NCBI GenBank assembly: GCA_018433015.1
Contig: JAHDSB010000015.1
Location: 1 to 44,983, forward strand
Direction: 5' to 3'
Length of the DNA: 44,983 bases
DNA from: Clostridia bacterium
GTDB lineage: Bacteria > Bacillota > Peptococcia > DRI-13 > SV3-B141
The notes beneath the pieces are model-generated. The model was not told the origin of the DNA. It ran no database searches and saw nothing but the letters and a program-made list of their open reading frames with translations. Positions 1 to 8,645 of the stretch are shown one piece after another; the stretch's first letter is position 1, and the number at the start of each line of letters is the position of its first letter. The position numbers and the translations under genes were made by a program.

Positions 1-2
1 CT

Positions 3-158
3 TTAATAGTCTTGCTCTTTGGATTCACTCTCCAAAAAGCCGGATTAATCGTTGGTGTAGGAACTGCACTCCATCATGGTGCAGATAGCCTTATTGCTTT
101 AGCAGTTTATTCTACTGTTTCTCTAATCATCCCCAAAAAAGTAGCTGAAACAAACTAA
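3..158 (+). CDS. C-terminal end of an unidentified membrane protein (partial)
   Basis: An open frame enters from the left edge and stops at TAA (156-158), giving 51 residues rich in Leu, Ile, Val and Gly. Two hydrophobic stretches surround a short polar segment containing HHGAD, and the tail is a basic-polar KKVAETN. This looks like the last one or two membrane helices of an integral membrane protein. The family cannot be named from so little sequence. It runs convergent to the regulator gene that ends at 171, with only 12 bases between the two stop codons. Confidence 0.55.
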   Translation, partial: LIVLLFGFTLQKAGLIVGVGTALHHGADSLIALAVYSTVSLIIPKKVAETN

Positions 159-170
159 AGAATGTTTAGC

Positions 171-845
171 TTATTTCAGAAGCTTTGATTTTCTTATCAT
201 CAATGTCACTATTACACCAATTATAGAATAGGGAGTTAGTAAATATAACATATCCGTCCAAAAGGTAATTGGTCTTCTGATAATGGGGAACAAAAAGAAA
301 CCGGAATAAATCATGGGGATAGGCAACAATAACCATACACTAATTATGTAAAAAGCTCTCTTTATATGTGTTTGTTTTTCGATAAAAGTATTTTTATCAC
401 TACCCACTTCAAATAACATAACTGCTAGTATTTGAACCAAAAAACAAACTCCAATTTTTATTCCATTTTCCCTCAATATCGAATTAATATTCTCGCAATG
501 TGGATCGCCAAAAAGTATAAATAGAAAAGCCAGCAGCAAGGCAATTATTTCAATTCCTATACAGATTTTTGCTATCATACGAGTATAATGATGTTTCGGC
601 ATATTTTCTTGCTTGGTCATATTTGCAGTAATATTGCTAACATTATTCATCTCATTATTTAATAAATAGTCAGTTGATACTCCAAATAATTTACTTAACT
701 GAAGAATCCTATCCGAATCAGGCCTTGATTCATCTAATTCCCATTTGGAAATTGCTTGTCTCGAAACTGTAATTTGTAGAGCTAACTGTTCCTGTGACAT
801 TCTTTTTCCTTTTCTAAGTTGTTGTAGTTTTTCTCCAAATGTCAT
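171..845 (-). CDS. XRE-family transcriptional regulator with C-terminal membrane domain
   Basis: The protein has 224 residues. Residues 3-62 form a Cro/C1-type helix-turn-helix; the core TVSRQAISKWELDESRPDSD is typical of XRE regulators of low-GC Gram-positives. A polar linker (about 65-85) is followed by about four hydrophobic segments (roughly 90-112, 127-146, 165-187, 197-216), so the DNA-binding domain is probably tethered to the membrane. Such proteins are common in Firmicutes and often sense envelope stress or ligands, but the target here is unknown. The ATG is preceded by GAAGGGAG at good distance. The gene stands alone between the fragment at the window edge and the nucleoside transporter operon. 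Confidence 0.85.
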   Translation of the reverse strand: MTFGEKLQQLRKGKRMSQEQLALQITVSRQAISKWELDESRPDSDRILQLSKLFGVSTDYLLNNEMNNVSNITANMTKQENMPKHHYTRMIAKICIGIEIIALLLAFLFILFGDPHCENINSILRENGIKIGVCFLVQILAVMLFEVGSDKNTFIEKQTHIKRAFYIISVWLLLPIPMIYSGFFLFPIIRRPITFWTDMLYLLTPYSIIGVIVTLMIRKSKLLK

Positions 846-950
846 TATAAGACTCCCTTCAATTTGATACTTTTATCTTAGCATCATACTCAGTTGCCTT
901 CTACCAAATATACTAGAACATCCGCAACTAACAGTTGCACCTACTAATAA

Positions 951-1003
951 AAAGAAGAACCAGACTGTATTTTACCACCATGATTACAGTCTGGTTCTTC
1001 TTT
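951..1003 (-). terminator. Intrinsic terminator of the xpt/nucleoside transporter operon
   Basis: A perfect 19-bp inverted repeat (951-969 with 985-1003, 15-nt loop) lies 11 bases past the stop codon of the last transporter gene. Read on the minus strand, the right arm ends in CTTCTTT and runs into TTATTAG, a usable U-tract. Confidence 0.85.
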
Positions 1004-1013
1004 CTTCTTACAT

Positions 1014-1949
1014 TCAGCGTTCTTCTCTAAAGTAAGGATTACCCAAGCCTTGAGGGGGTGCATTTTCTTTAGATTTTCTAAAAGATATTACTACCAAGAT
1101 AACAACTGTAACTATATAAGGCAACATATCCAGGAAATACATCGATACGGGAAAACTAGTATCTTGAATCCTAAAACCAATAATATCTAATCCTCCAAAA
1201 AGATATGAACCTATAACAGCCTTATACGGATTCCAAATAGCAAAGATAACTAAGGCTACTGCAATCCAACCCCGTCCTGCTGTTACATTGTTTTGCCACA
1301 CCGGTATATACACTAAAGATAAATAAGCTCCGCCTAAACCGCAAAGAGCTCCGCCTAATAGGATATGAAAATATTTATAGAAAGTTGTATTTATACTAGC
1401 CACATCAGCAGCACCGGGATTTTCTCCCACCGCTCTTACGTTTAATCCAAAACTAGTTTTATAGAGATATACTCCTACTATGAAAACTGATAAATAACTT
1501 AAATAAACAAAAATATCTTGCTGGAAAAATATTTCCCCCAGAACAGGAATTTTACTTAATCCAGGGAAAGCAAAGGGTCTGAAAAAGCTTTTTACCGTGG
1601 CCGGAACAACCTGTCCTACTAAATTTTGCCCCAAAAAACCTGCAAATCCCGTTCCAAAGGTAGTTAACGTTAAACCTGTTACAACTTGATTAGCTCGAAA
1701 ACTTACTGTTAAAACAGCATAAATTAACGCTCCTGCTGCACCTGCAAGCATGGAAGTTAATAAGGCGATAATTGGACTATGGGTAACTAAAGCCGTCTTA
1801 AAACCAATTATAGCTCCCATCAGCATCATACCCTCGACGCCTAGATTAAGATTACCCACTTTTTCAGTTATAATTTCACCCAATGTAGCAAAAAGGAGAG
1901 GAGTCCCCGCTACGATTGCCGCTGCTAAAAAGGATATCGTCGCATCCAT
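1014..1949 (-). CDS. nupQ: Nucleoside ABC transporter permease (NupQ/YufQ type)
   Basis: This is an integral membrane subunit of a BMP-type ABC importer, 311 residues with about eight to nine hydrophobic helices. The N-terminal region GTPLLFATLGEIITEKVGNL followed by NLGVEGMMLMGA is the hallmark of the second permease of the Bacillus NupNOPQ guanosine importer and its spirochaete relatives. It is the last gene of the operon, 6 bases after the partner permease, with an AAGGAG site before its ATG and a strong terminator after it. The adjacent xpt gene and PurR-type boxes favour purine nucleosides as substrate. The exact ligand is inferred from context. Confidence 0.87.
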   Translation of the reverse strand: MDATISFLAAAIVAGTPLLFATLGEIITEKVGNLNLGVEGMMLMGAIIGFKTALVTHSPIIALLTSMLAGAAGALIYAVLTVSFRANQVVTGLTLTTFGTGFAGFLGQNLVGQVVPATVKSFFRPFAFPGLSKIPVLGEIFFQQDIFVYLSYLSVFIVGVYLYKTSFGLNVRAVGENPGAADVASINTTFYKYFHILLGGALCGLGGAYLSLVYIPVWQNNVTAGRGWIAVALVIFAIWNPYKAVIGSYLFGGLDIIGFRIQDTSFPVSMYFLDMLPYIVTVVILVVISFRKSKENAPPQGLGNPYFREER

Positions 1950-1955
1950 ATTCCT

Positions 1956-3029
1956 TTACTCCTTTTTTGAAATAGATTGAAAAGATTTATTCCAGACTAG
2001 CTTATAGCGAATAAAGAACTCGCTTCCTAAAACAAAGAATAGGATCATGCCCTGTAAAAGCTGAGCTGCTGCTTGGGGAATTCCAAAAGCTGTCTGAATA
2101 AAAGATCCACCTTGCACAAGCGCTGCAAAAAGCAAGGAAACAATGACAATAACAAAGGGCTTCAAGGCAGAAAGCCAAGTGGTAATTATGGCTGTAAAGC
2201 CAACACCCCCGGAAACCTCTACCGATAAAGTGTTGTGTAAAGCTGAAGCCTGTATCATGCCAGTTAATCCACATAAACCACCACTTAAGAAGATGGCAGT
2301 AATTATAGTTCTTTTTATATTAATCCCCGCATATGCTGCAGTATTTTCACTTTCTCCCAAGACCGCAATTTCAAAGCCTTTTTTGGTGTAATTTAAGAAT
2401 ATATAGATTAAAACTGTTAACACAAGGGCAAAAACCCACCCTATGTGAACACCAAAAAGATCAGGCAAAATAGCATTATCAGTAAAATGGGGGATTTTAG
2501 GAAATCCCATAGCTTTAGGATCCTTCCAGGGTCCATATTGTAAATACTGAATCCATTTGAGGGCAATATAGTTCATCATTAAAGTAATAATAGTTTCGTT
2601 GGTGCGCCATTTAGCTTTGAAATAGGCTGGTACAGTAGCCCATAGGCCACCACCAATAATACTTGCTAATATCATTATGGATATTAGCAAAGGTTTAGGA
2701 AGGTCGGGATAATTTAAGGCCACGTAACTTGCCAGAAAAGCCCCCATACAAATTTGCCCTTCCCCTCCGATATTCCAAAACTGCATTTTAAAAGCTATGG
2801 CAATACCTAAAGAAGTTACCACCAGGGGTATAGTTTTAATAATTACTTCTTTCACGCGGTAAACAGAACCAAAGGCTCCTTTCACCATGGCGATATAAAC
2901 ATCCACAGGATTTAACTTTAATAAAAGTATTATAAAAGCCGCTGCCACTAAAGCTAAAATAATGGCTAAAATCCGTATGGCAACAATTTTTGTTTTAGGC
3001 ATTTCGCCTCGTTTCTGCATCCTAAACAA
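1956..3029 (-). CDS. nupP: Nucleoside ABC transporter permease (NupP/YufP type)
   Basis: This is the first permease of the BMP-family importer, about 357 residues. An N-terminal membrane helix (around residues 17-41) is followed by a domain with about eight further hydrophobic segments; the stretch GGEGQICMGAF near residue 92 is conserved in this permease family. Two starts are possible. TTG at 3029 has GGAGGG eight bases upstream and overlaps the end of the ATPase gene. ATG at 3002 has only a GAGGC four bases away. It pairs with the permease at 1014-1949 to form the membrane channel energised by the double ATPase encoded upstream. Confidence 0.87.
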   Translation of the reverse strand: MFRMQKRGEMPKTKIVAIRILAIILALVAAAFIILLLKLNPVDVYIAMVKGAFGSVYRVKEVIIKTIPLVVTSLGIAIAFKMQFWNIGGEGQICMGAFLASYVALNYPDLPKPLLISIMILASIIGGGLWATVPAYFKAKWRTNETIITLMMNYIALKWIQYLQYGPWKDPKAMGFPKIPHFTDNAILPDLFGVHIGWVFALVLTVLIYIFLNYTKKGFEIAVLGESENTAAYAGINIKRTIITAIFLSGGLCGLTGMIQASALHNTLSVEVSGGVGFTAIITTWLSALKPFVIVIVSLLFAALVQGGSFIQTAFGIPQAAAQLLQGMILFFVLGSEFFIRYKLVWNKSFQSISKKE

Positions 3030-4545
3030 TTTCCGTACCCTCCAGATACTGTTTCTTTTCCCCCGCCATCATTAAACCTAACTCATCTTTAGTAGTTTTA
3101 GCCGCATCTATAATACCTGTAACTTCTCCATTACAAAGGACCATAATACGGTCACATAATTCTAGTAAAACATCCAAATCTTCTCCGACAAAAAGAATAG
3201 CTACGCCCTTTTCCTTTTCTTCATTTATTAAATCATATATTTTATAACTCACATTAATATCCAACCCTCTAACAGGGTAGGCAGTTATTAGTAGCTTAGG
3301 ATCTGAATCTAATTCTCTTCCTAATAATACTTTTTGAATATTGCCGCCCGACAACTGTCTTATAGGATGATGGATACCAGGAGTACTAATGTCTAGTTTT
3401 TTTACAATTTTTTTCGCTTTTTCTGCTGCTTTCTTTCTATCAATAAAAAGCCCTTTATCATTTTGATAGGATTTTAGAATCATATTATCAACTATATCCA
3501 TAGAAGCTACTAAACCCATACCCAATCTATCTTCCGGTACAAAACTCATGGTTATGCCACAAGTAATTATTTCCCTTGGGCTCTTACCCACTAAACTTTC
3601 ATTATTGAACAGAATGTCTCCGGATTCTAAAGGAAAAAGACCTGCTATAGCTTCACACAGTTCTTTTTGACCGCTTCCGGCTATACCTGCAATACCAAGT
3701 ATTTCACCACTTCTAATATGGAAGCTGATATTTCTTAATACCTCAATACCTTCTACATTCTTGGCATTGATATTTTTTACTTGGAGCGTCACTTCTCCCT
3801 GGGGAACTTGTACCCTATCTATGGATAAGTCTAGAGGGTGTCCCACCATCAATTCTGCTAATTCTTTGGGACTAGTAGTTGTTTTATCTAAAGTTTGTAT
3901 AGTTTTACCTTTGCGCAGTACTGTTATTCGATCGGCTATAGCCATTACTTCATTCATTTTATGGGTAATAAATATTACTGCACAACCTTCTTCTTTCATC
4001 TTCTTAACAATTTTAAAGAGCTTCTCTGTTTCCTGAGGAGTTAAGACTGCCGTAGGTTCATCTAAAATTAAAATATCAGCCCCTCTATACAGAACCTTCA
4101 AGATTTCCAAGGTCTGTTTCTCCCCTACCGACATGTCATATACCTTTTTATCGGGGTCAACCCCCAATTGAAATCTTTCTGACAAAGCCTTTATTTTAGC
4201 GGCATGAGCTTTCTTATTTAGAAAAATCCCATTCTTTTGTCCTAACATGATATTTTCCTGGGCTGTCATAATCTCCACCAGTTTAAAATGCTGGTGAATC
4301 ATTCCTATTCCTAATTCTAAGGCCGCCCTAGGCGATGTAAGTTTTACTTCCTGGTCACGAATAAAAATAGAACCGCTGTCAGGGCTATAAATCCCTGACA
4401 GCATGTTTACTAAAGTACTTTTCCCTGCTCCATTTTCTCCGAGCAAAGCATGAATTTCCCCAGCTTCTACTTGTAAATTGATATTATCGTTAGCTACAAC
4501 ATCACCAAATATTTTGGTGATGCCTTTCATCGCTATATAAGACAT
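3022..4545 (-). CDS. nupO: Nucleoside ABC transporter, double ATP-binding protein (NupO/YufO type)
   Basis: This 507-residue protein holds two fused ABC ATPase domains, the usual size for the energising subunit of BMP/ribose-type importers. Domain 1 is complete: Walker A GENGAGKST (about 36-44), signature MSVGEKQ, Walker B ILILDEPT. Domain 2 has the degenerate Walker A region GIAGSGQKE, a good signature RQLSGGNIQK, and an altered Walker B/D-loop region, TAYPVRGLD, where relatives usually read QPTRGLD. A catalytically weak second site is therefore likely. It lies between the solute-binding lipoprotein gene and the permease genes and overlaps the latter by 8 bases if the TTG start of nupP is used. 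Confidence 0.88.
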   Translation of the reverse strand: MSYIAMKGITKIFGDVVANDNINLQVEAGEIHALLGENGAGKSTLVNMLSGIYSPDSGSIFIRDQEVKLTSPRAALELGIGMIHQHFKLVEIMTAQENIMLGQKNGIFLNKKAHAAKIKALSERFQLGVDPDKKVYDMSVGEKQTLEILKVLYRGADILILDEPTAVLTPQETEKLFKIVKKMKEEGCAVIFITHKMNEVMAIADRITVLRKGKTIQTLDKTTTSPKELAELMVGHPLDLSIDRVQVPQGEVTLQVKNINAKNVEGIEVLRNISFHIRSGEILGIAGIAGSGQKELCEAIAGLFPLESGDILFNNESLVGKSPREIITCGITMSFVPEDRLGMGLVASMDIVDNMILKSYQNDKGLFIDRKKAAEKAKKIVKKLDISTPGIHHPIRQLSGGNIQKVLLGRELDSDPKLLITAYPVRGLDINVSYKIYDLINEEKEKGVAILFVGEDLDVLLELCDRIMVLCNGEVTGIIDAAKTTKDELGLMMAGEKKQYLEGTEIV

Positions 4546-4561
4546 TAATTATCCACTCACT

Positions 4562-5668
4562 TTATTGTTTAGGATTTCCCACTACTCCTTCAACAAACCA
4601 ATCCATACTTGTTAATTCTTCATCTGTTAAAGTTTCTCCTTCAGCTACACGGATTTCTCCAGCCTGACCTTTAATAGGACCGCTAAATACTTTAAAGGAA
4701 CCATCGATTATTTCTGCTTTAACTTTTTCTATTGCTTCCTTAGCACCTTCAGGAGCATTTTCTGTAAGAGGAGCTAAATCTACAATGCCGTCTTCCATAC
4801 CACCCCAGTAGTTTTCTGCTTTCCAGGTGCCGTCCATGATAGCTTTAACTTGTTTTTCGTAATAAGGGCCCCAATTCCAAACGGGTGCTGTAATATATGC
4901 TTTGGGAGCTACATCTTTCATATCCATGTTATAGCCAATGGACCATACACCTTTTTCTTCAGCTGCAATTTGGGGACCAGGTGCATCCTGATGCTGGGTT
5001 ATAACGTCACAATCCTCAGCTAATAAAGCCACAGCAGCATCTTTTGCCTTTGCTGCATCAATCCAAGTATGAGTCCACTTTACATGAACTGTAGCATCGG
5101 GATTAACAGAACGAACCCCTAATGTAAAGGCATTAATTCCCCGCAATACCTCTGGTATTTCATAAGCAGCTACATAACCGATTTTATCAGTCTTAGTCTT
5201 CATTCCAGCAGCAATTCCAGATAAATAACGCGCTTGATAAATTCTGCCGAAATAAGCTCCCATATTTTCATTAGTCATATATCCTGAGCAATGCATAAAC
5301 TTTACATCGGGATGAGCTTTAGCGGCATTTAATGTGTAATCCATAAAGCCAAAGCTTGTAGAGAAAATTACATTACATCCTTGGTCGATCAAATCATTAA
5401 TTACTTTTTCACATTCAGGTCCTTCGGGAACACTTTCCTTATAAAGAGTATCGATATTTAAGTTATTTTCCAATTGTTTACGAGCTACATCATGGGAGGT
5501 TGTCCAACCACCATCGCTAGCAGGTCCTACATAAACAAAACCTACTTTTACTGCAGAATTATCCGCTTCTGCATTTTCACCAGGAGCTTTTTCTTCCTGC
5601 CCGCATCCTGTTAGAGCAAGAGCTAAAAACATACACATAATTAGCAAAATACTAACTGTCTTTTTCAT
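4562..5668 (-). CDS. BMP-family nucleoside-binding lipoprotein
   Basis: This is the extracytoplasmic substrate-binding component of the importer, 368 residues. A lipoprotein signal peptide (Lys-Lys at 2-3, hydrophobic core 5-18) ends in the lipobox LTGC, so Cys22 should be lipid-anchored after cleavage. The mature part matches the BMP/PnrA/Med family, whose members bind purine nucleosides; examples of family-typical segments are VGFVYVGPASDGGWT near residue 42 and the downstream YEIPEVLRGINAF. The ATG follows TAGGAGGAG. The gene lies 75 bases after xpt and 16 bases before the ATPase gene, consistent with one transcript. Nucleoside specificity is inferred from the family and from the salvage enzyme next door. 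Confidence 0.9.
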   Translation of the reverse strand: MKKTVSILLIMCMFLALALTGCGQEEKAPGENAEADNSAVKVGFVYVGPASDGGWTTSHDVARKQLENNLNIDTLYKESVPEGPECEKVINDLIDQGCNVIFSTSFGFMDYTLNAAKAHPDVKFMHCSGYMTNENMGAYFGRIYQARYLSGIAAGMKTKTDKIGYVAAYEIPEVLRGINAFTLGVRSVNPDATVHVKWTHTWIDAAKAKDAAVALLAEDCDVITQHQDAPGPQIAAEEKGVWSIGYNMDMKDVAPKAYITAPVWNWGPYYEKQVKAIMDGTWKAENYWGGMEDGIVDLAPLTENAPEGAKEAIEKVKAEIIDGSFKVFSGPIKGQAGEIRVAEGETLTDEELTSMDWFVEGVVGNPKQ

Positions 5669-5743
5669 TTTTTCTCCTCCTAAAAATTATATTTTAAAAT
5701 ATTTAATCAGCAAAATTTAAAACTCTTTTGCTGTACCCATACC

Positions 5744-6313
5744 TTATTTAAATATAATTTCCCCATTATTCATTGATTCAATTATCACTAAAGACTCTAA
5801 TTTTGAATTATGTTCTTTAAACATTGCTCTACCTTTTTGTGCACTTTTCTCTATAACTATTCCTATCCCAGCCACTTCTGCCTTAGCCTGTTCTACTATG
5901 TCAATGAGGCCGGCCATAGCATTCCCTTTAGCTAAAAAATCATCAATAATAAGGACTTTATCTTGAGGTTGAAGGTATTCTTTAGACACCCTTATCTTAT
6001 AACTTTTATCTTTTGTAAAGGAATAAACATCACTTTCATAAGTATCCTTTCCCAAGTTGCTGGCATCATGTTTTTTAGCAAAAAGTACAGGCACATCAAA
6101 ATACTGTGCCGTTATTGAAGCTAAGGCAATGCCCGAAGCCTCTACAGTTAATATCTTTGTAATTTCCCTATCAGCGAAACGCTTCTTAAATTCTTTTCCT
6201 ATTTCATTGAAAAGCTTAATATCTAGCTGATGATTTAAAAAGCTATCCACTTTAATAATTCTGTCATCTATTACTTGGGCACATTGTAGTATCTTTTGTT
6301 TAAGAATATCCAT
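5744..6313 (-). CDS. xpt: Xanthine phosphoribosyltransferase
   Basis: This cytosolic purine-salvage enzyme transfers phosphoribose from PRPP to xanthine. It has 189 residues, close to the about 194 of Bacillus Xpt. The PRPP-binding loop reads KVLIIDDFLAKGNA (about residues 119-132), and the N-terminal MDILKQKIL and the substrate-binding region LTVEASGIALA are typical. I chose ATG at 6313: GAGGAG sits nine bases upstream of it, whereas the in-frame TTG at 6319 is only three bases from that site. It is the first gene of an operon continuing into the nucleoside importer and has PurR-type boxes upstream. Confidence 0.92.
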   Translation of the reverse strand: MDILKQKILQCAQVIDDRIIKVDSFLNHQLDIKLFNEIGKEFKKRFADREITKILTVEASGIALASITAQYFDVPVLFAKKHDASNLGKDTYESDVYSFTKDKSYKIRVSKEYLQPQDKVLIIDDFLAKGNAMAGLIDIVEQAKAEVAGIGIVIEKSAQKGRAMFKEHNSKLESLVIIESMNNGEIIFK

Positions 6314-6397
6314 TAGCAAAAACTCCTCATTGATCTAAACTGTAATAAAAAATAAATACGTTCTTAATTATGTAATGTTAGAGTAAATTACCTGCGA

Positions 6398-6441
6398 TTA
6401 TCCGAACATTTTTTGTTGCATACAATATAATGTTCGTATTC
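6398..6441 (-). promoter_or_regulatory. PurR-type operator (inverted PurBox pair) upstream of xpt
   Basis: Two copies of the CGAACATT core face each other: TTATCCGAACATT on the plus strand (CGAAC at 6403-6407) and AATACGAACATT on the minus strand (GTTCG at 6432-6436). If 14-bp boxes are drawn around the cores, 16 bases separate them. That matches the geometry of Bacillus PurR sites, which are inverted 14-bp boxes 16-17 bases apart. The pair lies just downstream of the proposed promoter, so a bound repressor would cover the start of transcription. No PurR gene is in the window. Confidence 0.75.
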
Positions 6442-6470
6442 ATAATAAAATATAATTGTCTAAAAAGCAA
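6442..6470 (-). promoter_or_regulatory. Candidate promoter for the xpt-nucleoside importer operon
   Basis: On the minus strand, TTGCTT (6470-6465) is followed after exactly 17 bases by TATTAT (6447-6442). The -35 match is modest and the -10 good. Its downstream edge abuts the PurBox pair, which supports the assignment. Confidence 0.45.
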
Positions 6471-6516
6471 GGTCTTTATCGAAAACAATACCATATTTAA
6501 GAAAATATTGTTAATT

Positions 6517-6547
6517 AGAAAATAGAGCATTCTTAAAATGCTCTATT
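6517..6547 (-). terminator. Terminator downstream of tRNA-Sec
   Basis: An 11-bp perfect stem (6521-6531 with 6537-6547, 5-nt loop) closes the interval between tRNA-Sec and xpt. On the minus strand it is followed by TTCTAATT. On the plus strand it is followed by a longer T-run, so it may work in both directions. The only gene transcribed into it is the selB/tRNA-Sec unit. Confidence 0.65.
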
Positions 6548-6609
6548 TTTTTATCATGTACATATTATTTTACCATTTAGTTGTACAAAAGTAGAAGTTT
6601 TTTTATTTT

Positions 6610-6706
6610 TGGCGGGAGCGTGTGGGAATCGAACCCACCAAACGGAGGATCGCTCCGCCTCACTGGTTTTGAAGACCAGGAGCACCACCAGATACTATCC
6701 GCCCCC
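6610..6706 (-). tRNA. selC: Selenocysteine tRNA (anticodon UCA)
   Basis: The minus-strand 97-nt sequence begins GGGGGCGG and ends CGCTCCCGCCA with an encoded CCA. The anticodon arm CTGGTCTTCAAAACCAG presents UCA, which reads UGA. The molecule is longer than canonical tRNAs, has a long variable arm (GCGGAG paired with CTCCGT) and a T-arm GTGGG-TTCGATT-CCCAC, all diagnostic of bacterial tRNA-Sec. The acceptor pairs seven positions with one G-U. It begins 8 bases after the selB stop codon, so the two are probably co-transcribed. Confidence 0.95.
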
Positions 6707-6714
6707 ATTATTTT

Positions 6715-8628
6715 TCATTTGCAGATCTTTCTATTATCTCCTTCTCTAACTGTTATATGTATTTTGTCTAAATGATTTAAAAGTGGCAGTGCAATTTTTC
6801 TTGTTGTTCCTAAAAGATCTCGAGCTTGGCTAACCGTAAGACTTTCATTTTTAATAAACCAGTCTTTTATTCTTACTATACCTTCCTCATAAATATTACG
6901 TAAAATATAAATATCTTTGGCTAGAGGTACTATTTTTTCTTTTTTTAATAAATATTTTAGTATCTGTTTCCCTAACTCTTCATCAATATTTATTTGTTGT
7001 AATACCATGGGCCAATTAGGTACTTGCCATTGGCACTGTAAAAGATATTTTTCTATTCCTTGTATTTTTTGAAACAAATTTTTTTCAATAATATGTTCAT
7101 ATCCATAAGGTACTAGATATCTACCTTCTATAATCTTCAATATCTGTTTCTCACACAGATATTGAATAAAGTAGTTGAATTTTTTTAACGAAAGGACCGG
7201 TTTTATACTAGTTCTGATAGCTTCTTTATCTGCACCAAGTTCTAAGGGGTATTTTTCAATATGTTTTTTTATTTCCCAGGAAATATTCTTTTCCCACTCA
7301 TTTAATTTTTCCATATCTAAAAATAAGTCTATCTCATCATAACAAATCTTTGCAATGCGTTCCTCCTTAACTAATTCTTCAAGTGATTTATCAATTTGCT
7401 CTGTACTAAAATACAAATACTTTTCTATTTCCTTATACTCAACTAGTCTACCTTTTTCTTTAAGATAAAGCTCTGTTCTATCTTTGTGACTTCCTTCTGC
7501 CTTTATTATAAGACTATTAAATAATTCTTTATCCCTTTTTTTATGCTTGGACGCATTGGCCTCTATAATAGTTCCTCCTCCTATAGTATGGGGCGGAGAA
7601 TAACTCCTAATAATAAATTGATCTCCTCTTATTACTACGATAGGTTGCTCTAAAATAATTTGAGCAAAACCTTCTTCTCCTCCTTTTAATTCATCCTTAT
7701 CTAAAAGCAAAATCCTCCCAAAAATTTCACCGGTTCCTTGATGAAACCGAATTCTCTCGTAAGACTTAAGTTCCTTCTCTAGATCATTTATAAGATGCAA
7801 AATCACGTCGATTCTTTTAGTAGTTGTCAGCCAATCTGGAGTAGCTAAGATATCTCCTTTTTTTATATCACTTAACTCCATCCCGATTAAATTAATAGCA
7901 GTTCTTTGACCAGCTAAAGCCTTTTTTACCGGTTTATTATGTATTTGTATATTTCTTACTCGTGCCTTTTTTTTCTTTACGGGAAATTCCAAAATATCTC
8001 CCACTTGAATTGAGCCATTAAATAACGTACCTGTTACAACTGTGCCAAAACCTTGTACAGTAAAAATACGGTCTATAGGTAATCTTGCTCCCTGGTAATT
8101 TTGGGAAAGATCTTTAATATAATGCAGTTTATTGTCAATAGCTTTTAGAAGTTCCTCTATCCCAATATTTTGAGGTGCTGATGTTTCAATAATTTCAGCA
8201 TCTTTATATTTAGTATCGGCGAGCAAAGCTGCTATCTCTTCCTTGGCTAAATATTTTAGCTCCTCTTCCACCAAATCAATTTTTGTTATTACTATAAGTA
8301 AATTTTTTATTTTCAAATACTGCAATATATAAAAATGTTCTTTTGTCTGGGGCATAACCCCTTCGTCAGCAGCAATTACTAAAAGGGCCAAATCTATCCC
8401 TGCCGCTCCAGCCACCATATTCTTGACGAATCTTTCATGCCCCGGAACGTCAATAAATGCTAATTCTTTCCCATTACTTAATACCCTATGGGCAAAACCC
8501 AGTTCTATGGTAATACCCCGCTCTTTTTCAGCTTTTAAGCGATCTGTATTTTGCCCTGTTAATGCTTTAACTAAAGCTGTTTTGCCGTGATCAATATGTC
8601 CCGCTGTTCCCACCACATAATAAGACAA
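6715..8628 (-). CDS. selB: Selenocysteine-specific translation elongation factor SelB
   Basis: SelB is a GTPase that carries Sec-tRNA to the ribosome at UGA codons marked by a SECIS hairpin. From the TTG start at 8628 it has 637 residues. G1 is GHIDHGKT (10-17), followed by [17 protein letters not shown] and TKID, then EF-Tu-like domains II/III. A C-terminal region with repeated winged-helix character follows; this part binds the mRNA hairpin. The TTG is chosen because GAGAGGAGGG precedes it and the protein then begins directly at the GTPase fold; extending to 8751 would overlap the upstream gene with unrelated residues. selA and selD are not in the window. Confidence 0.95.
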   Translation of the reverse strand: MSYYVVGTAGHIDHGKTALVKALTGQNTDRLKAEKERGITIELGFAHRVLSNGKELAFIDVPGHERFVKNMVAGAAGIDLALLVIAADEGVMPQTKEHFYILQYLKIKNLLIVITKIDLVEEELKYLAKEEIAALLADTKYKDAEIIETSAPQNIGIEELLKAIDNKLHYIKDLSQNYQGARLPIDRIFTVQGFGTVVTGTLFNGSIQVGDILEFPVKKKKARVRNIQIHNKPVKKALAGQRTAINLIGMELSDIKKGDILATPDWLTTTKRIDVILHLINDLEKELKSYERIRFHQGTGEIFGRILLLDKDELKGGEEGFAQIILEQPIVVIRGDQFIIRSYSPPHTIGGGTIIEANASKHKKRDKELFNSLIIKAEGSHKDRTELYLKEKGRLVEYKEIEKYLYFSTEQIDKSLEELVKEERIAKICYDEIDLFLDMEKLNEWEKNISWEIKKHIEKYPLELGADKEAIRTSIKPVLSLKKFNYFIQYLCEKQILKIIEGRYLVPYGYEHIIEKNLFQKIQGIEKYLLQCQWQVPNWPMVLQQINIDEELGKQILKYLLKKEKIVPLAKDIYILRNIYEEGIVRIKDWFIKNESLTVSQARDLLGTTRKIALPLLNHLDKIHITVREGDNRKICK

Positions 8629-8645
8629 AGATTTTCCCTCCTCTC

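Noticed and set aside
6314-6520. Purine riboswitch before xpt
   Set aside because: I looked for the conserved loop and junction bases of the purine aptamer on the minus strand and did not find them; only the PurR-type boxes stand out.
6581-6775. Plus-strand open frame across the tRNA-Sec region
   Set aside because: It runs antisense through tRNA-Sec and the end of selB and has no protein-like features.
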